Shown: positions 1 through 8,818 of the stretch, one piece after another | How positions within the stretch are numbered: position 1 is the stretch's first letter | How the letters are laid out: the number at the start of each line of letters is the position of its first letter | Source of the DNA: Armatimonadaceae bacterium | GTDB lineage: Bacteria > Armatimonadota > Armatimonadia > Armatimonadales > Armatimonadaceae | Direction of reading: 5' to 3' | Length of the DNA stretch: 64,000 bases | Assembly: GCA_030447685.1 (NCBI GenBank) | Contig: JAUJOK010000007.1 | Coordinates: forward strand, 66,683-130,682 | The notes under the pieces: model-generated | Database searches by the model: none | Seen by the model: only the letters and a program-made list of their open reading frames with translations | What the model was told of the DNA's origin: nothing | Made by a program: the position numbers and the translations under genes

Positions 1-178
1 GAGGACATAGTAAAGATTATAGCCGCGCCGCCGGGGAGTGTCAACGCGCCGCCACGCGCTTCAAGGGTCTTTGCTTTAATGTCGCGCTGTCGCGCAAGTA
101 AAAGCTTTTTTAGGGTAAAGTATCTTTCCCAGGTAATATTGACGGACCCGTAGGCATCTTCCAATAAGGAGACTACCG

Positions 179-2977
179 ATGCCTGACCTGCCGAACAACC
201 CGATTACCTTCCTGTTCACGGACATCGAGGGCAGCACCAAGCTTTGGGAACAGCACCCGGAGGCGATGCAGCATGCCCTCGCCTGCCACGATGCGATTCT
301 GCGCCAGGCCATTGAAGCGCATAGCGGTCATATTTTCAAGACCATTGGCGATGCTTTCTGCGCTGCGTTTACCGAAGCCCCCGATGCCCTCGCCGCCGCC
401 ATCGCCGCCCAGCGCGCGCTCCACGCCGAATCCTGGACCGGAACGGGTCCGCTACGGGTGCGTATGGTTCTGCACAGCGGCAAGGCGGAGACGCGGGACA
501 ACGACTACTTCGGTTCCACCATCAACCGGGTGGCTCGTCTGCTTGCCGCCGGGCATGGCGGGCAGGTGCTGCTGTCTCTGACAGCGGGACAACTGGTACA
601 GGGCGCACTTCCGGAGGGCGTCAGCCTGAGCAACCTGGGGTCGCATCGCCTCAAGGACCTGCAATGGCCTGAATACGTGCTTCAGCTTCGGCACCCCGAA
701 CTGCCCCATGACTTCCCGTCGCTGCGTTCACTGGAGGCGTTCGCGCACAACCTGCCTCAGCAGCTTACCAGCTTCATCGGACGGGAAAAGGAGATGGCCG
801 AAGTGAAGCGTCTGCTGACCGTCTCGCGACTGCTGACGCTCACCGGCGTGGGCGGCGCGGGGAAGACGCGTCTGGCGCTGCAGGTGGCGGCGGAGAGCGT
901 GGACGATTATCCCGACGGCGTTTGGCTGGTCGAACTGGCGGCGCTTTCCGACCCGGCGCTCGTGCCGACGGCGGCGGCATCCGCATTGGGTCTGCGCGAA
1001 GAGGCGAATCAAACGCTTATGGAAACACTCGCGGACCACCTTAAGCCTAAGCGGCTGCTTCTGGCGCTGGACAACTGCGAGCATCAGCTCGCGGCCTCCG
1101 CTACGCTTGCCGATACGCTGCTTAAAACCTGTCCGAATCTGCACATCCTGGCAACTTCGCGCGAAGCCCTGGACTTCGCGGGCGAAAGAACGTATCGGGT
1201 ACCCACCCTGTCGCTCCCGAACACGAACCGGTTCTCCTTTATCGCCTCCTCTGATCCCTCCTGCCTGCTTGAGTATGAGGCGATGCGCCTGTTTGTCGAG
1301 CGGGCGTCCGTGAGCCAGCCCGGCTTTGCTTTGACCGTGGAGAACGCCGCCGCCGTGGCACAGGTGTGCCGACGGCTGGACGGTATCCCGCTGGCAATTG
1401 AGCTGGCGGCGGCGCGGGTGAAGGTGTTGTCGGTGGAGCAGATTGCTCAGCGGCTGGACGACCGGTTTCGCCTGCTGACGGGCGGCAGCCGCACCGCGCT
1501 GCCCCGCCAGCAAACTCTGCGCGCGTCGATGGACTGGAGCTACGACCTTCTGTCGGAACCGGAACGCATCTTCCTGCGCCGGCTGTCCGTGTTCGCAGGA
1601 GGATGGACGCTTCCTGCGGCGGAAGCGGTCTGCCCCGGCGTTACCGACGGCAAATCGAAGTGCGGCTTCGCCACCATCGAGGACGAAGAGGTGCTGAACG
1701 TCCTGTCGCGTCTGGTGGACAAATCGCTCGTCCTGGTGGAAGAGCACGGGGCGGAACTGCGCTACCGCCTGCTGGAAACCATCCGGCAGTACGGGTGGGA
1801 GCAGCTCATGGCGAGCGGCGAGGGGGAGGTGATTCGCATCCAGCACGGCAATTACTTCCTGGATTTTGCGGAGCAGTCTGAGCCGCACCTTTACCAGACG
1901 GAGCAGGGAGAGTGGCTGGAGCGGATAGAGAGGGAACATGACAACCTGCGGGCCGCTCTGGACTGGGCGGCGACAAACGCCGACCGATCCGAAATTCTCC
2001 TGCGGCTCGCCGGGTCGCTCTGGCGTTTCTGGCAGGTGCGCGGGCACTGGAGCGAGGGGCGGGAGTGGCTGAGGCGCGCGCTGGACGCGACCGGCTCTGC
2101 GCCGCCCTCCCCGCAGCGTGAGCGGGCGTTGACCGGGTCGGGCAATTTGGCGATGCACCAGGATGATTATGCCATCGCGCAATTGCTTTTCGAGCAGAGC
2201 CTGTCGGTCGCGCAGGCCCTGAACGACGAAAAGGGCGTTGCGGGGGCATTGGGCAATCTGGGGCGGGTAGCCTACGCGTATGGGGACTACGCCACCGCCT
2301 GCCGCCTTATCGAGGAGAGCGTGGCGCTTCAGCGAAAGCTGGGGAACGCGCCTGGCCTCGCCGCCTCGACCAGCAATCTGGCGCTTGTGGTGACGGAGCA
2401 GGGCGATATTTCCCGCGCCCGCGCTCTCCAGGAGGAGAGCCTGGCAACCGAGGAGACGCTGGGCAACCAGCGCGGCGTTGCCATCTCGCTCAAAGACCTG
2501 GGCTTTCTGGCGCGCAGCGAGGGCGATTATGTACGGGCGCGGGCCTACTATGAGCGAAGCCTGACGATTGAGCGCGATCTGGGGGCTAAGTCCGGTATTG
2601 CCGAGACGCTGCGTCAGCTGGGGGCGCTGGCCCTTGACCAGGGTGACTATGCCGCCGCTCATGCTCGCTACCGGGAAGCGCTGACTTTAGAGCAGGTACT
2701 GGGCGACAAACGCACTATCGCGGGCCTGCTGGAAGGTTTCGCCGCTCTTGCCGCTTCCGAGGGGCGGGCGGAGCGGGCCGCACGTCTTATGGGTGCGGCG
2801 GAAGCGCTCCGGGCGGTCATCAAAGCGCCCCCCTCCCCGTCCGAGCGCGCCGACAACGACCGCCGCATCGCCCCTGCCGCGCTGGGTGACGCAGCCTTTG
2901 CCGTGGCGCTGACGCAGGGTCGGGCAATGACGCTGGAGCAGGCAGTCGCGTTCGCATTGGAGGGAGGTGATGATTGA
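179..2977 (+). CDS. Class III adenylate/guanylate cyclase fused to STAND/NB-ARC ATPase and TPR repeats
   Basis: A 932-aa multidomain signalling protein. Residues about 8-170 form a class III nucleotide cyclase domain: FTDIEGS carries the first metal Asp (D15), GDAF the second (D58), and N116/R120 in the INRVAR segment match the transition-state Asn and Arg, so it looks catalytically competent. Residues about 195-480 are an NB-ARC/STAND ATPase with P-loop GVGGAGKT (223-230) and a Walker B-like LLLALDN. The C-terminal half is TPR repeats, which in this family sense a ligand or partner. The ATG has a good AAGGAG ribosome site about 7 bases upstream. No DNA-binding domain is visible, so output would be cyclic nucleotide. 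The product (cAMP or cGMP) and the input are unknown. It stands alone and its neighbours do not reveal its target. Confidence 0.9.
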   Translation: MPDLPNNPITFLFTDIEGSTKLWEQHPEAMQHALACHDAILRQAIEAHSGHIFKTIGDAFCAAFTEAPDALAAAIAAQRALHAESWTGTGPLRVRMVLHSGKAETRDNDYFGSTINRVARLLAAGHGGQVLLSLTAGQLVQGALPEGVSLSNLGSHRLKDLQWPEYVLQLRHPELPHDFPSLRSLEAFAHNLPQQLTSFIGREKEMAEVKRLLTVSRLLTLTGVGGAGKTRLALQVAAESVDDYPDGVWLVELAALSDPALVPTAAASALGLREEANQTLMETLADHLKPKRLLLALDNCEHQLAASATLADTLLKTCPNLHILATSREALDFAGERTYRVPTLSLPNTNRFSFIASSDPSCLLEYEAMRLFVERASVSQPGFALTVENAAAVAQVCRRLDGIPLAIELAAARVKVLSVEQIAQRLDDRFRLLTGGSRTALPRQQTLRASMDWSYDLLSEPERIFLRRLSVFAGGWTLPAAEAVCPGVTDGKSKCGFATIEDEEVLNVLSRLVDKSLVLVEEHGAELRYRLLETIRQYGWEQLMASGEGEVIRIQHGNYFLDFAEQSEPHLYQTEQGEWLERIEREHDNLRAALDWAATNADRSEILLRLAGSLWRFWQVRGHWSEGREWLRRALDATGSAPPSPQRERALTGSGNLAMHQDDYAIAQLLFEQSLSVAQALNDEKGVAGALGNLGRVAYAYGDYATACRLIEESVALQRKLGNAPGLAASTSNLALVVTEQGDISRARALQEESLATEETLGNQRGVAISLKDLGFLARSEGDYVRARAYYERSLTIERDLGAKSGIAETLRQLGALALDQGDYAAAHARYREALTLEQVLGDKRTIAGLLEGFAALAASEGRAERAARLMGAAEALRAVIKAPPSPSERADNDRRIAPAALGDAAFAVALTQGRAMTLEQAVAFALEGGDD

Positions 2978-3037
2978 TGTGAAGGTTTTATTCCTTCCTC
3001 CGTCGAAGCAGAAGGAACCAAACGGAGAGGTTTATCC

Positions 3038-3790
3038 ATGCCACGAATCCCTATCGCATTGCAGCTCTACTCGATCCGCGAAGATGCGGCCCGCGATCTT
3101 CCCGGCGTCCTTCAGGCGGTCGCCAAAATGGGCTATGAGGGTGTTGAATTCGCCGGTTACTACGGCCACGATGCGGCGACGCTGAAACAACTGCTGGACG
3201 ACAACGGCCTGCCGGTGGCGGGCGCGCATGTGGGTATCGACACGCTTCTGGGCGACGAACTGGAGCGGTCGGTGGAGTTTCACCGCGCCATCGGCAATCA
3301 ATACCTGATCGTGCCGGGCCTGTCGAAACAGTACACGGAATCCCGCGATGCCTGGCTGCGGACAGCGGACACGATGAACCAGATCGCCGAGCGGCTCCGG
3401 CCCCACGGCATGCACACCGGCTATCACAACCATCACACGGAGTTCACGCCTATCGATGGCGAATTGCCCTGGGATACCTTCTTCGGGAACACCAGCCCGG
3501 AGGTGATCATGCAGTTCGACATCGGGAACGCCCTGCATGGCGGCGGCGAGGCGGCTCCCTTCCTTCAGCGGTATCCGGGCCGCGCCACCACGGTTCACGT
3601 CAAGGAATATTCACAATCCAACAACAAGGCGCTGATCGGCGAGGGGGACGTCCCCTGGCAGCAGATTTTCGGCCTTTGCGAGAGCATCGGCGGCACGAAG
3701 TGGTACATCGTGGAGCAGGAAAGCTATGCGTACCCGCCGCTGGAATGCGTGGATCGCTGCCTGCAAAACCTGAAGGCAATGGGTAAGTAG
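3038..3790 (+). CDS. Sugar phosphate isomerase/epimerase (xylose isomerase-like TIM barrel)
   Basis: A 250-aa single-domain TIM-barrel protein of the AP-endonuclease family 2 / sugar isomerase superfamily. The N-terminus (LQLYSIRED then GYEGVEFAG) is the typical first strand and metal-site region. H78, the YHNHH segment near residue 130, QFDIGN near 160 and the late VEQESY segment supply the usual Glu/His/Asp metal ligands. It probably isomerises or epimerises a sugar or cyclitol; the substrate cannot be read from sequence. A GGAGAG ribosome site precedes the ATG. It lies 60 bases after the cyclase gene and is followed by a GC-rich palindrome. Confidence 0.85.
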   Translation: MPRIPIALQLYSIREDAARDLPGVLQAVAKMGYEGVEFAGYYGHDAATLKQLLDDNGLPVAGAHVGIDTLLGDELERSVEFHRAIGNQYLIVPGLSKQYTESRDAWLRTADTMNQIAERLRPHGMHTGYHNHHTEFTPIDGELPWDTFFGNTSPEVIMQFDIGNALHGGGEAAPFLQRYPGRATTVHVKEYSQSNNKALIGEGDVPWQQIFGLCESIGGTKWYIVEQESYAYPPLECVDRCLQNLKAMGK

Positions 3791-3794
3791 TTCC

Positions 3795-3832
3795 TAACCC
3801 CCCTGCCCCCTTCCCTCCGAGGGAAGGGGGAG
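3795..3832. repeat. Intergenic C-rich/G-rich palindrome
   Basis: A perfect 11-bp stem (CCCCCTTCCCT at 3806-3816, AGGGAAGGGGG at 3820-3830) around a CCG loop, just after the isomerase stop codon. It belongs to a small family of pyrimidine/purine palindromes found between genes in this window. It could act as a terminator although no clear T-run follows. Confidence 0.7.
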
Positions 3833-3892
3833 CCTGTACTTCAAGAGCTTTTATAAACCTTTTCGCCTCCCCGAAAGGAAACTCGTGACTGG

Positions 3893-3925
3893 TACACCCT
3901 CTTTCCTTTAGGAGAGGGGGACGGG
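3893..3925. repeat. Second intergenic pyrimidine/purine palindrome
   Basis: An imperfect stem, CCCTCTTTCC pairing with GGAGAGGGGG around TTTA. It sits between the convergent isomerase and PhyH genes and resembles the palindromes at 7470 and 13943. Confidence 0.55.
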
Positions 3926-3952
3926 GGGAGAGGCCCGTCACGTCCCGGAAGG

Positions 3953-4735
3953 CTATTTCCTCGCCTGTTTCTTCGTGTAGCTGCTGATCTCCTCGCGCTG
4001 CCAGGGGAAGTCATAGGGCGTGGCGCGCGGGGTCGGGGGTACGCCGAAGATAAGTATAAAGGCGCGGCGCGGGATGTCGGAGCGATTCGGGCCGGTGTGG
4101 TGCAGCGTGCGGCTGTCGTGGAAGGTAGCGCCGCCGGGCGGCAGCGGGCAGGAGGCCGCGCCGGACAGGTCTACCGCGTCCGGCACGATCTCCAGCCCGT
4201 GGATGCGTGGGTCGTTGTTGATATGCCGGTGCGGGGCGACCTCGCGGCGATGGGAGCCGGGAACGAACTCCATGCAGCCGTTTTGCGGCGTTGCCTCCTG
4301 AAGCGGCATCCAGACGCTGAGCGAGTGGTAATCATTGGCGGGCGACCAGTAGGCGGCATCCTGGTGCCAGGGCGTCTCGGCTCCGTAACCGGCGGGCTTG
4401 AAGATGGCATGGGAACCGTTCATCTTCGCGTCGCCGCCCAGAAGCTGCCGGGCGATAGCATGGGCGTTCGCTTCGTACAGCGTGTCCCGCAGCGCCTCGG
4501 AATAGCGACGCGGGTCGAGGATCTGCGGAAGCGTCGCGGTTTTATCATCCTCGTCCGTGCCTGCCAGATCAAACTGCATCCCCTCGTCGCGCCCGGCCTG
4601 CCGCGCGAATATCTCGTCGTAGGCGGCGCGCATCCGCTCGATCTCTTCGGGCGTGGTGATGGCGTCGACGGCCAGGTAGCCGTTCTCGTGGTAAAAGGTG
4701 ATCTGCTCGTCGGTGAGCCGAACGGTTGGTGTCAT
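3953..4735 (-). CDS. Phytanoyl-CoA dioxygenase (PhyH) family oxygenase
   Basis: A 260-aa Fe(II)/2-oxoglutarate dioxygenase. The iron facial triad is visible as H124-Q-D126 and H212 (in LHHTGPN), with R223/R224 placed to bind the 2-oxoglutarate carboxylate. Proteins of this family hydroxylate small lipophilic or natural-product substrates; the substrate here is unknown. The reading frame stays open far upstream of 4735, but the ATG at 4735 has a GAGG ribosome site and begins the family's usual N-terminus (TDEQ...YHENGY), so it is preferred. The upstream extension would run into the duplicated artefact region. A second PhyH gene lies inside the nuo operon at 44447-45262. Confidence 0.88.
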   Translation of the reverse strand: MTPTVRLTDEQITFYHENGYLAVDAITTPEEIERMRAAYDEIFARQAGRDEGMQFDLAGTDEDDKTATLPQILDPRRYSEALRDTLYEANAHAIARQLLGGDAKMNGSHAIFKPAGYGAETPWHQDAAYWSPANDYHSLSVWMPLQEATPQNGCMEFVPGSHRREVAPHRHINNDPRIHGLEIVPDAVDLSGAASCPLPPGGATFHDSRTLHHTGPNRSDIPRRAFILIFGVPPTPRATPYDFPWQREEISSYTKKQARK

Positions 4736-4845
4736 GGGAAGCCTCGTGTCGGGTGACGTTGAGAGCGGCTTTCGCCGACAGGGCGGGAGATTCCTGCTTT
4801 CGCCCTCACCCCCGTAGCCACCTTCGGTGTCTGTGCCCCTCTCCC

Positions 4846-4951
4846 TTCTTTCGCGTCCGGCTTGAGGGCCGGAAGTGCGCTGGCTGTCGCGGGCCGTTGG
4901 CGCATCTATTTCGAGGCGGGGCTTGATTTCGTTATTCCGTGTCTCGGTCAT
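4846..4951 (-). pseudogene. Truncated copy A of the small acidic protein gene
   Basis: The first about 35 codons (starting MTETRNNEIKP) of the gene that is intact at 13988-14335. They are cut off at the copy A boundary, beyond which the frame runs into unrelated sequence towards the PhyH gene. It is a fragment produced by the assembly join. Confidence 0.75.
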
Positions 4952-5112
4952 CTTCTTCTGCTGTCCTTTCGAATCCTGATTCTGCCAAAGCGTCCTTACT
5001 CCGGCAACCGGCCTTTCTGCAACCGGCGCGGGGAGCAGCGGCAGGATAAATGGGGCGAAACGTGAACCTGTACGCGTAATCACCGCCGCTTTAAAAAGAA
5101 AGGTTCGTATCG

Positions 5113-5965
5113 TTGCGACCAAGACGTGTTTCCGAGTTTGCTGGCACTGGGCCTTTGATGTCGGCCTCTCCCCTCTCCCTGGCAAGGTCCCTATCGCACT
5201 GACACCGTCGGCGCAGGCGCAATGGCCCTATCACGCAGAGATGAGAGCGGCATTGTCAAGAGCCGCCGCTATCCCAATGTCTACTGTACACAACGACAGC
5301 GGCGATGAGCCGCGACTGTTCGCGATCCGCGCCGACGGCGGAGAAGTCAAGGCCTCCTCCCGGCTGGCCGCCAATTTCTATGTCGGTGCGGCAGCAGCGG
5401 CGGCAGCGGTGGAGGGCAAGAAGGCGTTTCGGCGTTCGGGTGGACATGGCCGCCAACTTCGACTGGGAAGATATCGCCATCGACGGCATATCGCTCTATA
5501 TCGCCGATGTGGGCAACAACGGCAACGCCCGCCGCGACCTCGGCGTCTACGTGCTGACCGAACCCAATCCGGAGGCGGTGGATCGCACGCGCACCAGAAA
5601 ATGGCTTCCCGTCGCCTATCCCGACCAGGACACGTTTCGGCGACCGGCGGCACTCGACTGCGAAGCCGTCTTCGTTTTCGGCGGGAAGCTCCACTTCCTG
5701 ACCAAGCACCGTGCGTCCCGGCATCGGCACCCCGGAGACCGGCTCGAACCTGTACCGTTTGGACTACCGACTACACCGACCGCGTGAATGTGCTCGAAAA
5801 GGTCGGGATTCGCACCGGATTTGGGCGGATGGGTGACGGCGCTGGACTTCGCCCGATGGCAAAACGCTGGCGGTACTGTGTCAGGGCCGGGTGCAGTCCG
5901 TCTGCTGGATGCGCCGCGCTCCGGCACAAATTCTCTTCCAGCTGGGCGCGGCGCATGGTGTTTAC
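5113..5965 (+). pseudogene. Copy A of exported beta-propeller-like protein gene, broken
   Basis: Corresponds to 14496-15358. The TTG start and signal peptide are recognisable at 5113, but the frame is broken at least three times: three T's instead of four near 5155, missing bases near 5290 and 5430, and more near 5760. The open frame ending at 6029 owes its last about 20 residues to adapter sequence. Treat it as an artefactual copy, not as a paralogue. Confidence 0.8.
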
Positions 5966-6087
5966 AGGTGCTGAAGAAGTTGTCGGTGTCTTTGTGTTAA
6001 CCTTGTACGTAACTGAACGCGGCTACTGAAGTGAGTTACGTATTGCTAAGGTTAACACAAAGACACCGACAACTTTCTTCAGCACCT
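5966..6087. other. Oxford Nanopore native barcode 01 adapter pair (non-genomic)
   Basis: Read left to right: flank AGGTGCTG (5966-5973); barcode reverse complement (5974-5996, one A missing from a run); flank TTAACCTT (5997-6004); adapter core ACGTAACTGAACG (6007-6019); adapter core GTTACGTATTGCT (6035-6047); flank AAGGTTAA (6048-6055); the full 24-nt native barcode 01 (6056-6079, beginning CACAAAGACACC and ending GACAACTTTCTT); flank CAGCACCT (6080-6087). The match to the kit sequences is from memory but covers every element in the right order and orientation. The insert bases on the two sides (GTGTTTAC ending at 5965, GTAAACAC from 6088) are reverse complements. Confidence 0.97.
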
Positions 6088-6955
6088 GTAAACACCATGC
6101 GCCGCGCCCGGCTGGAAAGGAATTTATTGCCGGAGCGCGGCGCATCGAAAAGCCAGACGGACTGCACCGGCCCCTGACACAGTACCGCCAGCGTTTTGCC
6201 ATCGGGCGAGAGGTCAGCGCCCGTCACCCATCCGCCCAAATCCCGGTGCGAATCGACCTTTTCGAGCACATTCACGCGGTCGGTGTAGTCAGTAGTCAAA
6301 CGGTACAGGTTCGAGCCGGTCTCCGGGGTGCCGATCTGCCGGGACGCACGGTGCTTGGTCAGGAAGTGGAGCTTCCCGCCGAAAACGAAGACGGCTTCGC
6401 AGTCGAAGTGCCACCGGTCGCCGGGAAACGTGTCCTGGTCGGGATAGGCGACGGGAAGCCATTTTCTGGTGCGCGTACGATCCACCGCCTCCGGATTGGG
6501 TTCGGTCAGCACGTAGACGCCGAGGTCAGCGGCGGGGCGTTGCCGTTGTTGCCCACATCGGCGATATAGAGCGTGTCGCCGTCGATGGCGATGTCTTCCC
6601 AGTCGAAGTTGGCGGCCATGTCCACCCGAACGCCAGGAAACGCCTTCTTTGCCCTCCACCGCTGCCGCTGCTGCTGCCGCACCGACATAGAAATTGGCGG
6701 CCAGCCAGGAGGGCATGACTGCTCCGCCGTCGGCGCGGATCGCGAACAGTCGCGGTCCATCGCCGCTGTCGTTGTGTACCCAGTAGACTACTGGGATAGC
6801 GGCGGCTCTTGACAATGCCGCTCATCTCCTCGATAGGGCCGTGCGCCACCTGCGCCGACGGTGTCAGTGCGATAGTGGACCTGCGAGGAGAGGGGAGAGG
6901 CCGACATCAAAAGGCCCAGTGCCAGCAAACTCAGGGAAACACGTCTTGGTCGCAA
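6088..6955 (-). pseudogene. Copy B of exported beta-propeller-like protein gene, 3'-truncated by the adapter
   Basis: Starts at a TTG at 6955 with a good signal peptide when the four-T run of this copy is used (RPRRVSLSLLALGLLMSAS). It is then broken by indels near 6790, 6680 and 6540, and stops at the adapter junction 6088, so the C-terminal about 40 residues present in copy C are missing. The open frame ending at 6036 encodes adapter-derived residues at its C-terminus. Confidence 0.8.
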
Positions 6956-7117
6956 CGATACGAACTCTTCTTTAAAGCGGCGGTGATTACGCGTACAGGT
7001 TCACGTTTTCGTCTCCATTTATCCCGCCGCCGCTGCTCCCCGCGCCGGTTGCGGAAAGGCCGGTTGCCGGGTAAGGACGCTTTGACAGGAATCAGGATTC
7101 CGAAAGGACAGCAGAAG

Positions 7118-7466
7118 ATGACCGAGACACGAATAACGAAATCAAGCCCGCCTCCGAAATAGATGCGCCGGGCGGCGACGGCCACACGACAGCCAGCGCG
7201 CTTCCGGGCCCCCGCCGGACGCGAAAGAACCGGCGGTCGCGGAGGATGCCGGGGAGGCGGGACAGCGCGCGGGGGGCGGCACAGCGACGGCAGCGGGTTC
7301 CGCGACCAGCGGCGGCGCAGGCGGAACGTGCGACCGGGGCGGTCCCGCGGAGATCTACACGCTGCGGGATATGCAGGGCGACGTGCCCCTTCCTCATGGA
7401 TTGGACGAGCACACTCCCATTCCGGGCCGCAATAATGACGCAGTTCCCCCTGGAAGGAGCGAGTAA
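7118..7466 (+). pseudogene. Copy B of the small acidic protein gene, frameshifted
   Basis: Begins MTETR at 7118 and its stop TAA is at 7464-7466, matching the intact version at 13988-14335, but several indels from 7133 onward shift the frame. An artefactual copy. Confidence 0.75.
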
Positions 7467-7469
7467 CAG

Positions 7470-7513
7470 GGCCTCTTTCTTCCCCCTCTCGTAAAGGAAG
7501 GGGGGAAGAGGCC
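7470..7513. repeat. Intergenic palindrome (copy B)
   Basis: Arms GGCCTCTTTCTTCCCCC and GGGGGGAAGAGGCC flank a loop containing TCTCGTAAA. It sits between the convergent small-protein and Gfo/Idh genes, where a bidirectional terminator would be expected. It is the same element as at 13943-13985. Confidence 0.65.
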
Positions 7514-7516
7514 GAC

Positions 7517-8797
7517 CTACACCAGCGGCGTCTTACCGGGAACGGCGACCGGCGGAACCGGCAGAGCGCCGAAGGCCAGTTTCTCCGGCATCAGGTTCAG
7601 CTTCGATTCCATCGCTTGCTCCCAGGTAACTTCCTTGCCGGTGTAGGCGGACATACGGCCCATGACGGCGACCATTGTGCTTTCGGCCACCTGCCTGCCC
7701 TCGTTCAGCGGCTTGCCCGCCCGGATGCTTTCGATCAGGTCGGTGTGCTCCTGCACATAGGGATTGGTTCTTTTGCCATCAAAGCGCCAGGGATTCGCCC
7801 CACGAATCGAGCCGCTGGCATTGGAGGTGCCTTTGGTGCCGATAAGATTCTCACCGACACGAGTGGCGGTGTCACTTATCTGGCGGCACATCGACTGGAC
7901 GCGTACGCCGTTCGGGTATTCGTACTCGACGGCGAAATGGTCATAAATATGGCCGTAAGCGGGGTCAGTGCGTGACTGCCGCCCGCCCATGCCCGTCGCT
8001 TTGACCGGGTGGGCCTTCAGCGCCCAGTTCATCACATCCAGGTTGTGGACATGCTGCTCGACGATATGGTCGCCGGACAGCCAGGTGAAGTACAGCCAGT
8101 TGCGAACCTGCCACTCCATATCCGACCATTCGGGCTTGCGTGTGTGCATCCACAGGCCGCCCTGGTTCCAATAACATTGCGCGGCAACGATCTCGCCGAT
8201 AGCCCCTTCATGGATGCGCTGCATCGTCGCGACATATTCCGCCTGATGGCGGCGCTGGGTGCCCGCCACAACGCCCAGCCGCTTCTGCGTCGCAAGCTCC
8301 GATGAGGCGATCACGGAGCGGACACCTTCCGGGTCCACCGCGACCGGCTTTTCCATAAAAACATGCTTGCCCGCCTCGACGGCGGCCCTAAAATGTGTCG
8401 GGCGGAATCCTGGCGGCGTCGCCAGGATAACCAGGTCCACGCCGCTGCCGATCACCTTTTTATAGGCATCGAAGCCGGTAAAGACACGGTCATCGGTTAC
8501 TTTGAACTTATCGCCCAGGTCTTTCGCCAGACGTGCTTTCGCACCGTTCACGCGGTCCGGGAACAGATCGCCCAGAGCCACGATCTCAACGCCCGGCGCG
8601 GCATTCGCGCAGTCGCCCGCCGCGCCCGTGCCGCGCCCGCCGCAGCCGACAACACCGACACGGATCCTGCCGGTGCCCTGAGCGTGGGCATAATTGCCGG
8701 ATGCCAGAAGCGCCGCGCTCGCGGTCATCGAAGCGGATGTTTTAATAAAATCGCGCCGTGAAACGTGTCCCACCCGGCGCGGGTCCTGCGTGTCCAT
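7517..8797 (-). CDS. Tat-exported Gfo/Idh/MocA family oxidoreductase (best-reading copy)
   Basis: A 426-aa NAD(P)-dependent oxidoreductase, intact in this copy. A twin-arginine signal lies at residues 13-19 (SRRDFIK) with a hydrophobic stretch to about residue 40 (AHAQ). The Rossmann motif GVVGCGGRG is at 48-56 and the family EKP motif is at 149-151, where K150 is the usual catalytic/structural lysine. Such exported members oxidise or epimerise sugar derivatives in the periplasm. The substrate is unknown. The second version (12660-13939) is broken by at least four indels. In the true genome there is probably one gene, reading in the direction of 15487. Confidence 0.88.
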   Translation of the reverse strand: MDTQDPRRVGHVSRRDFIKTSASMTASAALLASGNYAHAQGTGRIRVGVVGCGGRGTGAAGDCANAAPGVEIVALGDLFPDRVNGAKARLAKDLGDKFKVTDDRVFTGFDAYKKVIGSGVDLVILATPPGFRPTHFRAAVEAGKHVFMEKPVAVDPEGVRSVIASSELATQKRLGVVAGTQRRHQAEYVATMQRIHEGAIGEIVAAQCYWNQGGLWMHTRKPEWSDMEWQVRNWLYFTWLSGDHIVEQHVHNLDVMNWALKAHPVKATGMGGRQSRTDPAYGHIYDHFAVEYEYPNGVRVQSMCRQISDTATRVGENLIGTKGTSNASGSIRGANPWRFDGKRTNPYVQEHTDLIESIRAGKPLNEGRQVAESTMVAVMGRMSAYTGKEVTWEQAMESKLNLMPEKLAFGALPVPPVAVPGKTPLV

Positions 8798-8818
8798 AGT
8801 TACCTCGTCGTTTTCTGG

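Larger units (their letters stand above)
4846..5965 (+). repeat. Copy A: truncated third copy of the 14.2-15.36 kb segment
   Basis: This 1.1-kb stretch repeats 14222-15358 in the same orientation, with many one- and few-base indels, several in homopolymers. The match begins at TTCTTTCGCGTCCGG (4846), where the flanking sequence becomes unrelated. It ends at 5965 exactly where the adapter sequence starts. It is best read as the template half of an unsplit template-plus-complement read rather than a real duplication. Confidence 0.9.

Noticed and set aside
1-178. A gene at the left edge
   Set aside because: Only short frames; the stretch is probably the leader of the cyclase gene.
728-2662. A 644-aa open frame on the minus strand under the cyclase gene
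   Set aside because: A GC-rich antisense shadow with no motif; the plus-strand gene has clear domains.
5966-6087. A natural palindrome, attachment site or terminator hairpin
   Set aside because: The palindrome is fully explained by kit barcode and adapter sequences in mirrored order.
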